A stretch of DNA of 64,000 nt from assembly GCF_963665055.1 (NCBI RefSeq), contig NZ_OY762015.1:1558501-1622500 (forward strand). The letters are read 5' to 3'. Position 1 is the first letter of the stretch; every line of letters starts with the position of its first letter. This document shows positions 27,664 to 39,214 of the stretch, in pieces. Below the pieces are notes generated by a model that did no database searches, was not told the DNA's origin, and saw only the letters and a program-made list of their open reading frames with translations. A program made the position numbers and the translations under genes. Origin of the DNA: an uncultured Methanobacterium sp. Its GTDB lineage: Archaea; Methanobacteriota; Methanobacteria; Methanobacteriales; Methanobacteriaceae.

Positions 27664-30072
27664 TTAACTCACATTCCACACCATAACTTCAGATATTCCT
27701 TCAGCAGGTTCCTTGTGGGCCAGTTTAAAGTGGGTTAATCCAGCTCCCTGCATGAAGAACAATCGAGTGAACATGGAGTCTTCCAGATCCTTGCTCATCA
27801 CCACTGTAATCAGGTTGTTATCCTGCTTAACCACCAGTATGGAAAATGAACTCTGGTTGTTAACAACAGTATCTGATACAGTTTTACCATCAGTAACTAT
27901 GATTATACGATGAGGTGGAGCGATCTTATTTTTACTCACCTGCAGACCGCCAGTAACATTGGTACCATTGATCACGACGGTTACATTATTTTCACCCTGA
28001 ATGGTAGCTGCGTTGTTTTCACTGGTGGCATTAGCCTGTGCCAGTGAATAGATGGAGTTGGTGGAATTATTACTGGTGAAGTTCCAGTTTCCAAAGTAGG
28101 ACCACCAACCAGCTTTACCAACCATGTCCAGACTAGTAACAAATAGATCCTGTGTGACATTATCCGGATGTGTGTACTGTAAGACATTCTGTGCCTGTTG
28201 GGTGGTCATTCCATACTGAGAGGTCAGTATGTTCTGGGCTGACGTTTTATCAACAACCAGAATTTTATCCATAATTTCAACAGTTTTACCGGTGTTATTA
28301 GTGAAGTTTTCCACAGTCATATAACCATTATCACCACTGGAGGCTAACATCTTGAGTATACCTGCAGAAAGGGCTTCGTTATTGGTGGATAAAGCTTTAC
28401 CAACCCAGTATGCACGTGCATTGTTTTGGGAACCTCCATCAAATGTGACTCCTCTATCTGCCTTCACAGCAAACAGGTGCCCATAATCCCACCAGGATGT
28501 CATCACTGCATTGGAAGGGGTGTTGTTTTTTACCCAGGTAAGTGTATTGACCATTGCATCATCAGTTCCAGGCACTACTGAGTTGGAAATTGCATTGGCC
28601 GAGCTTACTGGACCGTAACATACCAGTACCAGTACTAAAGCAATTGCTATATACTGGTATGCTGGTTTTTCTATCTGATTTTTCAGGTAATCAGCAAGGA
28701 ATCCCACGAAAATTCCTGCACAGAGTGCTATGGGGAGAGAGAATGCTTCCACAAATCTTACACCCTTAGTAAATGCATAAGCTGTGATTAATAACCATAC
28801 TGAGAAAAGTATGGCATAATACAGATAATTACCCCGTTTTTCAGGAGGTATCATCCCTCCAAATCCTTTTTGTTCAGATTTAGTTTCCTTGGTTTCTTCA
28901 CTTTTTGTGGATTTTCTTGCCCTTCTAGGTTTTCGATCCTTTTTAGGGGGTTTGTTTTTTCCTTTGGCTTTAACTTTTTTCCCCTTGTCTTTTTTGATCC
29001 TCAGGTTCCAGAAGATCATCAGTAGTCCCAGTATTCCGAAGGCAAATGGGAATATTCCACCCACATCTGCCACTACTGTGCCTGCACTTGGGATCTGCAG
29101 CTCACCTACTGATATGAATACATTGGGATATGCTGTGCCCTGGGTAGCTGATTGGAGTTGAAGTACGCTTAAAGGTTCGGTTAGCTGGGAGGAGAATAAA
29201 TTTCCCCAGAAAAGGAACATTAGTATTGAACTTAAAACCACAAATATGAGTAATGGGAGTAGTACTGGTTGTTCAAGTAACCATTGTTTCTTGCTGGAAT
29301 ATCCTTTCCATGATTTGAAGGTATCCATCTGGAATAGGTACTTGGAGACGAGCATGTACACTATCGCGACACCAATCACCAGGTAGAATATGTACCACCA
29401 TCCGGACCATGCTATGGCAAATAACAGCATTGAAATACCTGCGTAAACCGCATAAAGCATTTTTTTCCTGTTCTTGGTTGTGGTGATACTTACGCTGAAG
29501 AACCATATCACCAGAAGTGGTAGAACCATACCAAACATGTCTGTGTCAAAGAAACCTGCAAAGGTGTGGGAGAAGTAGAATGTTGAAACTCCTACTAGCA
29601 CTGCCGCAGCGATACCACCATATTCATTGCTTATACTCTTGATAAAGAAATAAGCTGGTATAACACAGAGTGAGGCTATGATTGCTGATGTCCAGAAACT
29701 AACCACCAGTAATGGGAAGTCCCCGAATAAATTAGCTAACTTGTAGAGGAATGCCGTGACCCATATGAGCAGGGGAGGGTATTCTGCTGATCTTCCCGGA
29801 GGGAAATAGGAATGCAAATCCCAATCTGTACCATTTACAATGGCATCCCCCATATAACCGTGATTGATAAAATTATTTGTTAAACGGTAGTTATAGTACG
29901 AATCCATTTCACTAAAGTAAGGAAGACCACTGTCTTCCTGGAAATAAGTTTTCATCTGGTCTGGCACTCCCGAGATGCCAGATGCCTCCGCCCGAAGGAG
30001 GAATACTAAAGAAAATATAAGGAGGACTATTATGATAGGTTTTAGTTTGGTTAAGATGTTCTTTGTATCCAT
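27664..30072 (-). CDS. aglB: Oligosaccharyltransferase AglB (STT3 family)
   Basis: The 802-residue protein has about 12 membrane helices in its first 480 residues, the first external-loop acidic motif EMDSYYNYR, a DTDMFG segment, and the STT3 catalytic signature WWDYGH at 527-532 at the head of a large extracytoplasmic domain. It transfers lipid-linked glycans to Asn in N-X-S/T. A basic, Lys-rich cytoplasmic loop (about 365-400, KGKNKPPKKDRKPRR) is notable. GGGG precedes the ATG. Confidence 0.95.
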   Translation of the reverse strand: MDTKNILTKLKPIIIVLLIFSLVFLLRAEASGISGVPDQMKTYFQEDSGLPYFSEMDSYYNYRLTNNFINHGYMGDAIVNGTDWDLHSYFPPGRSAEYPPLLIWVTAFLYKLANLFGDFPLLVVSFWTSAIIASLCVIPAYFFIKSISNEYGGIAAAVLVGVSTFYFSHTFAGFFDTDMFGMVLPLLVIWFFSVSITTTKNRKKMLYAVYAGISMLLFAIAWSGWWYIFYLVIGVAIVYMLVSKYLFQMDTFKSWKGYSSKKQWLLEQPVLLPLLIFVVLSSILMFLFWGNLFSSQLTEPLSVLQLQSATQGTAYPNVFISVGELQIPSAGTVVADVGGIFPFAFGILGLLMIFWNLRIKKDKGKKVKAKGKNKPPKKDRKPRRARKSTKSEETKETKSEQKGFGGMIPPEKRGNYLYYAILFSVWLLITAYAFTKGVRFVEAFSLPIALCAGIFVGFLADYLKNQIEKPAYQYIAIALVLVLVCYGPVSSANAISNSVVPGTDDAMVNTLTWVKNNTPSNAVMTSWWDYGHLFAVKADRGVTFDGGSQNNARAYWVGKALSTNNEALSAGILKMLASSGDNGYMTVENFTNNTGKTVEIMDKILVVDKTSAQNILTSQYGMTTQQAQNVLQYTHPDNVTQDLFVTSLDMVGKAGWWSYFGNWNFTSNNSTNSIYSLAQANATSENNAATIQGENNVTVVINGTNVTGGLQVSKNKIAPPHRIIIVTDGKTVSDTVVNNQSSFSILVVKQDNNLITVVMSKDLEDSMFTRLFFMQGAGLTHFKLAHKEPAEGISEVMVWNVS

Positions 30073-30483
30073 ATTATTTATTCCCCGTTACTGACTATGT
30101 AACTCCTGATTGATTTGTAAACGTGTTTATCATATTATCTTATATTGGGCTCTTTTTACTATTTAAAGTATAAGTTTTGAATGATTTTGGTATTACACCC
30201 CTATAAATCCCGGACAGTTTTAAGTATTATCGGATACTCTCACCACCCCTACAGGATGATTTGTATTTTATAGCATATCGTCTACTGCTGTTGGATTTTT
30301 TACAGGATCATAATTAGTTTTAAAGATTTTAAAGAGCATTAAGCGTGTTAATGATTATTATTCTCCAGCCAGCCAATGATCAATTGTATCTTAAATCAAC
30401 TGTATCCCATTGAATCAACTGTATCCCATTGAATTTTGAATTAATTACGAGCTTGATTTAATTAACGACCCCAAGATTTAAAT
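30073..30483. other. AT-rich intergenic DNA between divergent aglB and the membrane protein/XRE operon
   Basis: No gene is seen. It contains a 19-base direct duplication (units starting at 30394 and 30413, aatcaactgtatcccattg). Toward the right end, a TATA-like atttaaat at 30476-30483 probably drives the operon to the right. Confidence 0.5.
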
Positions 30484-30578
30484 AGTATCATGTTATATCA
30501 ATCAAACATAATGTTATAAAAATCTAACATAATGTTTTAAATAAATAACATAATGTTGCAAATAAACAACATCCATGA
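30484..30578 (+). promoter_or_regulatory. Array of 21-bp-phased AACATAATGTT operator dyads
   Basis: Three perfect 11-bp dyads, AACATAATGTT, lie at 30505-30515, 30526-30536 and 30547-30557, exactly 21 bases apart (two helical turns). A right half-site (ATGTT, 30490-30494) and a left half-site (AACAT, 30568-30572) keep the same phase at either end. The array starts just after the TATA-like element and ends 42 bases before the chosen start codon, so bound protein would block initiation or early elongation. The XRE protein of the same operon is the obvious candidate to bind it. Confidence 0.75.
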
Positions 30579-30619
30579 ATGGAATATTGCATATAATAAA
30601 CGAAATGAAGGTAAAAAGA

Positions 30620-31189
30620 ATGAAAACAGAATTCAATTATTTCTGGGGAATACTTGGTATTTTAGGAGTTTTGGGATATATATTTGAAAATCAGATTTAT
30701 TACGTGTTTTTTGCATTTTTTCTCCTATTCCTGATTCCAATTTTCAATAAAATAGGCAAAAAGGAAGAAAATAAAGATAAACAGCCTAATCTTAACGAAA
30801 GTAAAAATTATAACCTGCAAAATATAAGTATATGGCTTGGATCAGCTGCTTTAATGCTTTCTGGGTTAATCATGATGGTTACCAAAACAATGAGTGATTT
30901 GTTGGTTGTTATCATTCTGTTGGGCGCAACTGCCTATTTAACCAATTTTTTCGTCTACGTAGGAATGGATAAAAAAGCTCAGGATGAACGTTTAAGAAAG
31001 ATAGGAACATTCGCCACGACATATTCATGGTATATAACCTTAATGTTCATCTCTTTCCTGGTAATAAATATGTACTGGGCGCAGAACATACATAACCCCA
31101 TTGAATTAATGGGTGTTACCATCTTTGTCATGACCTCCACCATGCTAATCGCCAATACGATTTTAAACCGTAAAGGAGACATAGATTAA
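30620..31189 (+). CDS. Multi-pass membrane protein paired with an XRE regulator (DUF2178-like)
   Basis: From ATG 30620 (AAGGT eight bases upstream) the protein is 189 residues with about six hydrophobic helices: two near the N terminus, a charged loop (KKEENKDKQPNLNES) and four more. MDKKAQDERLRKIG between helices 4 and 5 resembles the DUF2178 group, often found beside small XRE genes in archaea. Earlier ATGs at 30575 and 30605 lie in or next to the operator array. Function unknown. Confidence 0.65.
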   Translation: MKTEFNYFWGILGILGVLGYIFENQIYYVFFAFFLLFLIPIFNKIGKKEENKDKQPNLNESKNYNLQNISIWLGSAALMLSGLIMMVTKTMSDLLVVIILLGATAYLTNFFVYVGMDKKAQDERLRKIGTFATTYSWYITLMFISFLVINMYWAQNIHNPIELMGVTIFVMTSTMLIANTILNRKGDID

Positions 31190-31265
31190 GCCGTAATGGT
31201 AACGTAGATAATCCTAATAGTAACGTAATAAGCCGTAATAATAACGTAAATAAGCCGTAATAGTA
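31187..31265. repeat. Roughly 21-bp tandem repeats starting at a stop codon
   Basis: Units of the form taagccgtaatagtaacg start at 31187, 31209 (diverged), 31229 and 31251. The first three bases of the first unit are the TAA stop of the membrane protein gene. Confidence 0.8.
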
Positions 31266-31303
31266 ACTTTAGATTAATTCAAATTAATCCCAGGCGATGT
31301 GGA

Positions 31304-31528
31304 ATGAAAACCAAAATAAAAGAATATAGAGCTCGCCATAACCTTACTCAAGCCCAACTGGCAGATAAAGTAGGTGTTAGAAGAGAAACTATCGTCTTTC
31401 TTGAAAAAGGCAAATACAATCCATCTCTAAAATTAGCTCATGATATAGCTGTGGTTTTAAAGGCTAAAATTGACGATATTTTCATATTTGATGATGAACT
31501 CCGTGAAAATGAAGAAAATCCATCTTAA
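31304..31528 (+). CDS. XRE-family (Cro/CI-type) transcriptional regulator
   Basis: The 74-residue protein is a bare helix-turn-helix domain: IKEYRARHNLTQAQLADKVGVRRETIVFLEKGKYNPSLKLAHDIAVVL, with the recognition helix at about 25-35, and a short acidic tail. It resembles the small YozG-like regulators. It lies 114 bases after the membrane protein gene and probably shares its transcript, which begins at the phased operator array; autoregulation is the natural inference. Confidence 0.9.
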   Translation: MKTKIKEYRARHNLTQAQLADKVGVRRETIVFLEKGKYNPSLKLAHDIAVVLKAKIDDIFIFDDELRENEENPS

Positions 31529-31697
31529 AGAATTAATAGCTAAATTAAAAATAATTAAAACAAATACATTATGATTGGGAAGGATTAAGGAGAATTGATT
31601 AAAAAGAATAGGAAAAATAGGGATAAAAAATAGGAAAAAGATTAAAAAATATGAAAAATAGAGATGAATTAGAATAGTAAAAGGGGATAAAAAAATC

Positions 31698-34389
<2,692 letters not shown>

Positions 34390-34917
34390 ATGTTAATAGG
34401 CGTTATTTCTGACACCCATATCCCTGAAAGAACAGACCATATCCCAGAGATAATTTTTGAAATTTTTAAAGATATGGATCTAATATTACACGCAGGAGAT
34501 CTGGTTTCACTCCAGATTAAAGATCAACTGGAGAAGATAGCACCCACCATCTGTGTTCAGGGAAATATGGATCGTTATATGGGTTTAGATCTCCCTAAAA
34601 GAAAAAATTTGGATCTTGAAGGGATAAAGATTGGTTTAGCTCATGGTGAGGTTTATCCAAGGGGGGACACTCAACAGTTACGCTATATTGGTTTGGAAAT
34701 GGGAGTGGAAGTTCTTATAACCGGCCACACCCACTGGTCATTCATAAAAGAGTTACCAGATATGCTGTTACTCAACCCGGGAAGTCCAACTGTTCCCCGA
34801 CTATCAGACCCTTCAGTGATGATCATAGAATTGGATGACGGTAAATTAGATGCTAACATAGTTAAAATTGGGGATCCAATCTGTAAAGCACTTAATTTTA
34901 GAGGAGAAAGAGAATAA
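34390..34917 (+). CDS. YfcE/MJ0936-type metallophosphoesterase
   Basis: The 175-residue calcineurin-fold protein has the dimetal motifs SDTH (8-11), HAGD, GNMD, and GHTH, with LLNPGSPTVPR near the end, matching YfcE/MJ0936 phosphodiesterases. The substrate may be cyclic or other phosphodiesters. AAGGAG lies seven bases before the ATG. It abuts rlmE with no spacer, so the two are probably cotranscribed. Confidence 0.9.
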   Translation: MLIGVISDTHIPERTDHIPEIIFEIFKDMDLILHAGDLVSLQIKDQLEKIAPTICVQGNMDRYMGLDLPKRKNLDLEGIKIGLAHGEVYPRGDTQQLRYIGLEMGVEVLITGHTHWSFIKELPDMLLLNPGSPTVPRLSDPSVMIIELDDGKLDANIVKIGDPICKALNFRGERE

Positions 34918-35538
34918 ATGACTCAATGGAATAAAGAAAGGAAGAACGAAGAATATTATAAGAAGGCTAAACAACAGGATTATCGTTCTCGGGCTTCTTT
35001 TAAACTACTGCAATTAAATCGCAAATATAAAATAATTAAAAAAGGGGATTCTGTGGTTGATCTGGGGGCTGCTCCGGGAGGATGGTCTCAGGTAGCCCTT
35101 GAAGCAACCGGTGAAGATGGTTTAGTGGTTGCAGTTGATCTTAACCGGATAAAATCGTTTCCTGAAGAAAATTTCTGGAGTATCAAGGGCGATTTTACCC
35201 AGGAAGAGATTTTAGAAGAAATTAAGCGTACTCTGCAGGGTAAAGCCCAAGTGATCATATCCGATGCTGCTCCTAAACTATCAGGGATTAAAGACCTTGA
35301 TCAGCTCAGATCCATAGATCTGGCACGAACTGTTCTGCAAATAAGTGATAGTATCCTGAAATATAAAGGTAACATGATTATGAAGGTTTTCCAGGGTGAA
35401 GGATATCCTGAACTCCTGAAAGAGGTTAAACAAAATTTTCAAACCGTCAGGACCACCAAACCTCCATCTTCCAGGAAAAAAAGTGGGGAAATGTACGTAG
35501 TTGGTAGAGGTTATAGGAGAGCAGGAAAGCAGAATTAA
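34918..35538 (+). CDS. rlmE: rRNA 2'-O-ribose methyltransferase RlmE (FtsJ)
   Basis: The 206-residue protein has the RrmJ fold and K-D-K-E tetrad regions: RASFKLLQLNRKY (lysine), VVDLGAAPGGWSQVA (SAM motif), IISDAAPKLSG (aspartate), and MIMKVFQGEG (lysine). It would methylate the large-subunit rRNA A-loop U. The ATG follows the preceding stop directly, with GGAG inside that gene's end. Confidence 0.94.
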   Translation: MTQWNKERKNEEYYKKAKQQDYRSRASFKLLQLNRKYKIIKKGDSVVDLGAAPGGWSQVALEATGEDGLVVAVDLNRIKSFPEENFWSIKGDFTQEEILEEIKRTLQGKAQVIISDAAPKLSGIKDLDQLRSIDLARTVLQISDSILKYKGNMIMKVFQGEGYPELLKEVKQNFQTVRTTKPPSSRKKSGEMYVVGRGYRRAGKQN

Positions 35539-35656
35539 CTTTTTTCTCAACATCAAATAAATAATTAAAACAATTAGTTAAAGGCTGAATAAATGGAATT
35601 AAGGCAAGGAATGGAAAAATTAATTCCCATCTTCACCCCCGTTCCAATTTAATCAT

Positions 35657-36091
35657 TCACATCTCGGCTTTCAGGTTGGCTAAAGCAGAGTTAGCTGTTT
35701 GCATTTGTTTTTGGGCTGTTTGAATCCTCGAATTTACCTCAGCAGAGGGTTTACCCACTGAAATGGCACTTGAAACATCATTAATAGCAGATTGAGCTTT
35801 AACCAGTTCCAGTTCCGCATTATTGTAATCTGTTTTTAATTGATTATTGCTGGTAGCTTGTATCTGAGCCTTTACACCCTCATATTGAGCGTTCAAGCTT
35901 GCATACTGCGATTGAAGTGTTGCTAATTGCTCATTAGCATTACCAGAACTAGCATCTGCGGATATGAACGATGAAAGTGATTGGAATCCCAGGTAAGCCA
36001 GTATGACCACTGTGGCCACTATCATCAACACCCCCATAACTGAAATAGTCATGGATGTAGCTTTGAACATTCTTAACCTTGATCTCTTCAT
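35657..36091 (-). CDS. Membrane-anchored coiled-coil protein, unknown function
   Basis: From ATG 36091 (AGGTG six bases upstream) the protein is 144 residues: a basic N terminus (MKRSRLRMFK), one transmembrane helix (about 15-38, MTISVMGVLMIVATVVILAYLG), then an Ala/Gln/Ser-rich extracytoplasmic coiled coil (LATLQSQYASLNAQYEGVKAQIQ). No family is recognised. It converges with rlmE across about 118 bases. Confidence 0.65.
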   Translation of the reverse strand: MKRSRLRMFKATSMTISVMGVLMIVATVVILAYLGFQSLSSFISADASSGNANEQLATLQSQYASLNAQYEGVKAQIQATSNNQLKTDYNNAELELVKAQSAINDVSSAISVGKPSAEVNSRIQTAQKQMQTANSALANLKAEM

Positions 36092-36629
36092 GGATTGCAC
36101 CTATTGGATTCTAAACTTGTTATAAAATTATTATTTCATGTTAAATTAATCTATGGAAAATGTATCTCTTTAAACATATCTCAACTTAAAAAACCTTAAT
36201 AAATCTTAAACTTAATTATATAGTACAATTTTAGTAATTTAAAATTCTTTATTAAATAATATGTTTCCTTCTTTGTACCATTATGAAATTTATTATAATA
36301 ATATAAAGCAGCTATAATATTTTGTGATATAAACATTACTGTATAAAAATTTTACCAATAATAATTATCAAGATAACTACTTTATAAAATATATTAACCC
36401 AAATTACATAAAATATTATTAATAATATATAATTAAATATTACTTATTAATAGTTATTTAAATATAGTTAATCCCAAAAAATAGGAATTTAATGTTGTTT
36501 CAATAAATTATAATAATTTTTAATCAATTTTTATAGTTTTTAAGTGCGTTAAAGGCCATATTAGCTTTTAGGATAATTTATGGTTTCATGAGAATTTTTT
36601 TATAATAGAAGATATTAATAGGTTAGACA
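36092..36629. other. Extremely AT-rich gap upstream of mcm
   Basis: About 540 bases made almost wholly of A and T, including ataaaatattattaataata-like stretches, lie between the coiled-coil gene and mcm. No ORF, RNA gene or clear origin-recognition-box repeat is visible. It must hold the divergent promoters, and its composition would make it easy to unwind. Confidence 0.5.
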
Positions 36630-38642
36630 ATGGAAACTTCAGCCGAAACTACAACTGACAAAACTAAAAATCCTGTGGCCAAGTTCGAGGAATTCTTTAG
36701 TACCAAATATAAAGACACTGTTTACGAAGCTCTGGAGAAATACCCAGAGGATAGATCAGTGCTAGTGGATTATGTGGAACTAGAAATGTTCGACCCGGAT
36801 CTGGCAGATCTGCTAATTGAAAAACCAGAAGAAGTGATTAAAGCCGCTTCCAAGGCTGTACAGAACATCGACCCCCTCAGGAAAAACGCTGAATTACATA
36901 TTCGCTTTGAGAACGTGCGTAATAACATCCCCCTACGTTATTTGAGGAGTAAATACATTGGCAAATTCGTGGCTGTGGATGGAATCGTACGTAAAACTGA
37001 TGAAATCCGCCCTCGAATTCAAAAGGCCATTTTCGAGTGCCGTAGCTGTATGAGGCTCCATGAAGTGCAGCAAAAAAGTAACATAGTCACTGAACCCGCA
37101 CTCTGCCAGGAATGTGGAGGCCGATCATTCAGGATACTCCAGGAAGAATCAGAATTCTTAGACACACAGAACACCAAGGTCCAAGAACCCCTGGAAAACC
37201 TCTCTGGAGGTGAACAACCCCGCCAGATTAACGTTATACTGGAAGATGACCTGGTGGACACTGTAACCCCTGGAGATGTGATAAGAATCACCGGGACCAT
37301 GAAAACAGTCCGTGATGAAAAAACAAAACGTTTTCACAATTACATTTATGGTAACTACATCAGTGCCTTGGAACAGGAGTTTGAAGAATTAGACATCAGC
37401 CCTGAAGACGAGGAAAAGATAAAGGAAATGGCTGCAGACCCTGATGTTTACAATAAAATAATTAACTCCACAGCACCATCAATTAAAGGATACAGAGAAG
37501 TTAAGGAAGCAATAGCCCTTCAATTATTCGGTGGTTCAGCCAAAGAATTGGATGATAAAACCAGAATCAGGGGAGACATCCATATTCTCATTGTAGGAGA
37601 CCCAGGTATAGGTAAGTCCCAAATGCTCAAATATGTCTCTAAACTGGCACCGAGGGGGATTTACACCAGTGGAAAAGGAACCAGTGGAGTAGGTCTGACT
37701 GCTGCAGCAGTAAGAGACGAATTTGGCGGTTGGTCCTTAGAAGCAGGTGCACTGGTTCTAGGGGATAAAGGTAATGTTTGCGTGGACGAGCTGGACAAGA
37801 TGCGTCCTGAAGATCGCTCAGCAATACACGAAGCCCTGGAACAGCAAACCATCAGTATAGCCAAAGCAGGAATCATGGCCACGTTAAACTCACGTTGTTC
37901 AGTTTTAGCTGCAGCAAACCCCAAGTTCGGACGTTTCGATCGTTACAAATCAATAGCAGAACAAATTAATCTTCCTTCAACAATTTTATCACGTTTTGAC
38001 CTGACATTTGTGGTTGAAGATAAACCTGATATTGAAAGAGACAGCGCACTGGCCACCCACATTCTTAACACCCACCGGGACACCGCAGTTCCTTATGATA
38101 TTGAACCGGAACTTCTCAGGAAATATATTGCTTATGCCCGGAGAAATGTTCATCCCCACCTGACCAATGAAGCCATGGACGTGCTTCGAGAGTTTTATGT
38201 AGGGATGCGTGGTGGATCTGCAGATGAAGACTCACCAGTCCCCATAACAGCCAGGCAACTTGAAGCTCTGGTTCGATTATCAGAAGCAAGCTCTAAAATT
38301 AGATTAGGAACGGAAGTAACACGTGAAGATGCTAAGCGAGCAGTTACACTCCAGGAAAATTGTCTGAAACAAGTAGGATACGATGCAGAAACTGGTAAAG
38401 TGGATATTGATAAGGTTGAAGGACGTACACCTAAATCTGATCGGGATAAAATCAGGGTGGTTCAGGAAATTATCAAAGAACTGGAAGAAGAGTACGGAGG
38501 ACGGGCACCCACCAACATACTTATAACTGAAATGAGAGATAGATATAATATGAGCGAGGAAAAGGTAGAAGACCTTATCCGCCAGTTGAAACGTAAAGGA
38601 ATCATTTACGAACCCCAGCAAGGCTACCTAAGAGTTGCCTGA
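36630..38642 (+). CDS. mcm: Replicative helicase MCM
   Basis: The 670-residue protein has the archaeal MCM plan: N-terminal domain A, a zinc motif near 137-164 (CRSCM...CQECG), OB-fold, AAA+ domain with Walker A GDPGIGKS near 323-330, Walker B VCVDELDKM, arginine finger LSRFDL, and a C-terminal winged helix. Double hexamers unwind DNA at forks. AGGT precedes the ATG; aIF2-beta follows about 90 bases later. From memory the Methanothermobacter orthologue is MTH1770. Confidence 0.97.
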   Translation: METSAETTTDKTKNPVAKFEEFFSTKYKDTVYEALEKYPEDRSVLVDYVELEMFDPDLADLLIEKPEEVIKAASKAVQNIDPLRKNAELHIRFENVRNNIPLRYLRSKYIGKFVAVDGIVRKTDEIRPRIQKAIFECRSCMRLHEVQQKSNIVTEPALCQECGGRSFRILQEESEFLDTQNTKVQEPLENLSGGEQPRQINVILEDDLVDTVTPGDVIRITGTMKTVRDEKTKRFHNYIYGNYISALEQEFEELDISPEDEEKIKEMAADPDVYNKIINSTAPSIKGYREVKEAIALQLFGGSAKELDDKTRIRGDIHILIVGDPGIGKSQMLKYVSKLAPRGIYTSGKGTSGVGLTAAAVRDEFGGWSLEAGALVLGDKGNVCVDELDKMRPEDRSAIHEALEQQTISIAKAGIMATLNSRCSVLAAANPKFGRFDRYKSIAEQINLPSTILSRFDLTFVVEDKPDIERDSALATHILNTHRDTAVPYDIEPELLRKYIAYARRNVHPHLTNEAMDVLREFYVGMRGGSADEDSPVPITARQLEALVRLSEASSKIRLGTEVTREDAKRAVTLQENCLKQVGYDAETGKVDIDKVEGRTPKSDRDKIRVVQEIIKELEEEYGGRAPTNILITEMRDRYNMSEEKVEDLIRQLKRKGIIYEPQQGYLRVA

Positions 38643-38732
38643 ACTGGGATTATCTTAAATTTTCTTTATTAAAATTAAATTCAGTTTAAAACAGTTTTAT
38701 ACGAATTTTTTAGTTTGAAGGAGGTATTAAAT

Positions 38733-39140
38733 ATGAGCGATTATGAAGAATTACTGGACCGAGCCATTGAGCAATTACCCCCACAGGCACTGGAGACCAA
38801 AAGGTTCTCAGTACCCAAGGCCTACTCAATAATCCAGGGAAACCGGACCATCATTCAGAACTTCGGAGAAATAGCCGACGCCATGAACCGGGACCCTCAG
38901 CACATCCTTAAATTCCTGTTAAGGGAACTGGGTACTGCAGGAAACCTTGAAGGAAACCGGGCTATAATGCAGGGAAAATTCACCCATTACCTGATTAACG
39001 ACCGGATGGATGATTACGTGCAACGTTTCATCATGTGCCACGAGTGCAACCGGCCAGATACAAGGATAATAAGGGAAGACCGTATATTCCTCCTTAAATG
39101 TGAGGCATGCGGAGCCAAAGCACCCCTAAAAACACTTTAA
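38733..39140 (+). CDS. eif2b: Translation initiation factor aIF2 subunit beta
   Basis: The 135-residue protein has the aIF2-beta core (FSVPKAYSIIQGNRTIIQNFGEIADAMNRDPQHILKFLLRELGTAG) and a C-terminal zinc ribbon (CHECNRPDT...CEACGA). It is part of the ternary complex that delivers initiator tRNA. ATG 38733 is chosen: AAGGAGGT lies eight bases upstream, inside what an earlier TTG would translate. Confidence 0.96.
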   Translation: MSDYEELLDRAIEQLPPQALETKRFSVPKAYSIIQGNRTIIQNFGEIADAMNRDPQHILKFLLRELGTAGNLEGNRAIMQGKFTHYLINDRMDDYVQRFIMCHECNRPDTRIIREDRIFLLKCEACGAKAPLKTL

Positions 39141-39189
39141 ATTCCCTTTTTTTATTCTATACTTTTTTGAATTTAGAAAAAATTTTTAT

Positions 39190-39214
39190 TAATAAAAATA
39201 CAAGATTAGATACT
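39190..39214 (+). promoter_or_regulatory. TATA-like element of a probable leaderless nmd3 transcript
   Basis: The A/T-only aataaaaata lies about 20-25 bases before the ATG at 39215, the usual archaeal TATA-to-start distance, and no purine-rich ribosome site lies between. Transcription would begin at or within a few bases of the start codon. Confidence 0.45.

Noticed and set aside
30575..30619. Earlier ATG starts for the membrane protein
   Set aside because: ATG 30575 overlaps the last operator half-site, and neither it nor 30605 has a ribosome site, whereas 30620 follows AAGGT at proper spacing.
39107..39214. Upstream start for the NMD3 protein inside the aIF2-beta gene
   Set aside because: The 36 added residues are unrelated to NMD3, and the CxxC zinc motif begins right after the ATG at 39215.
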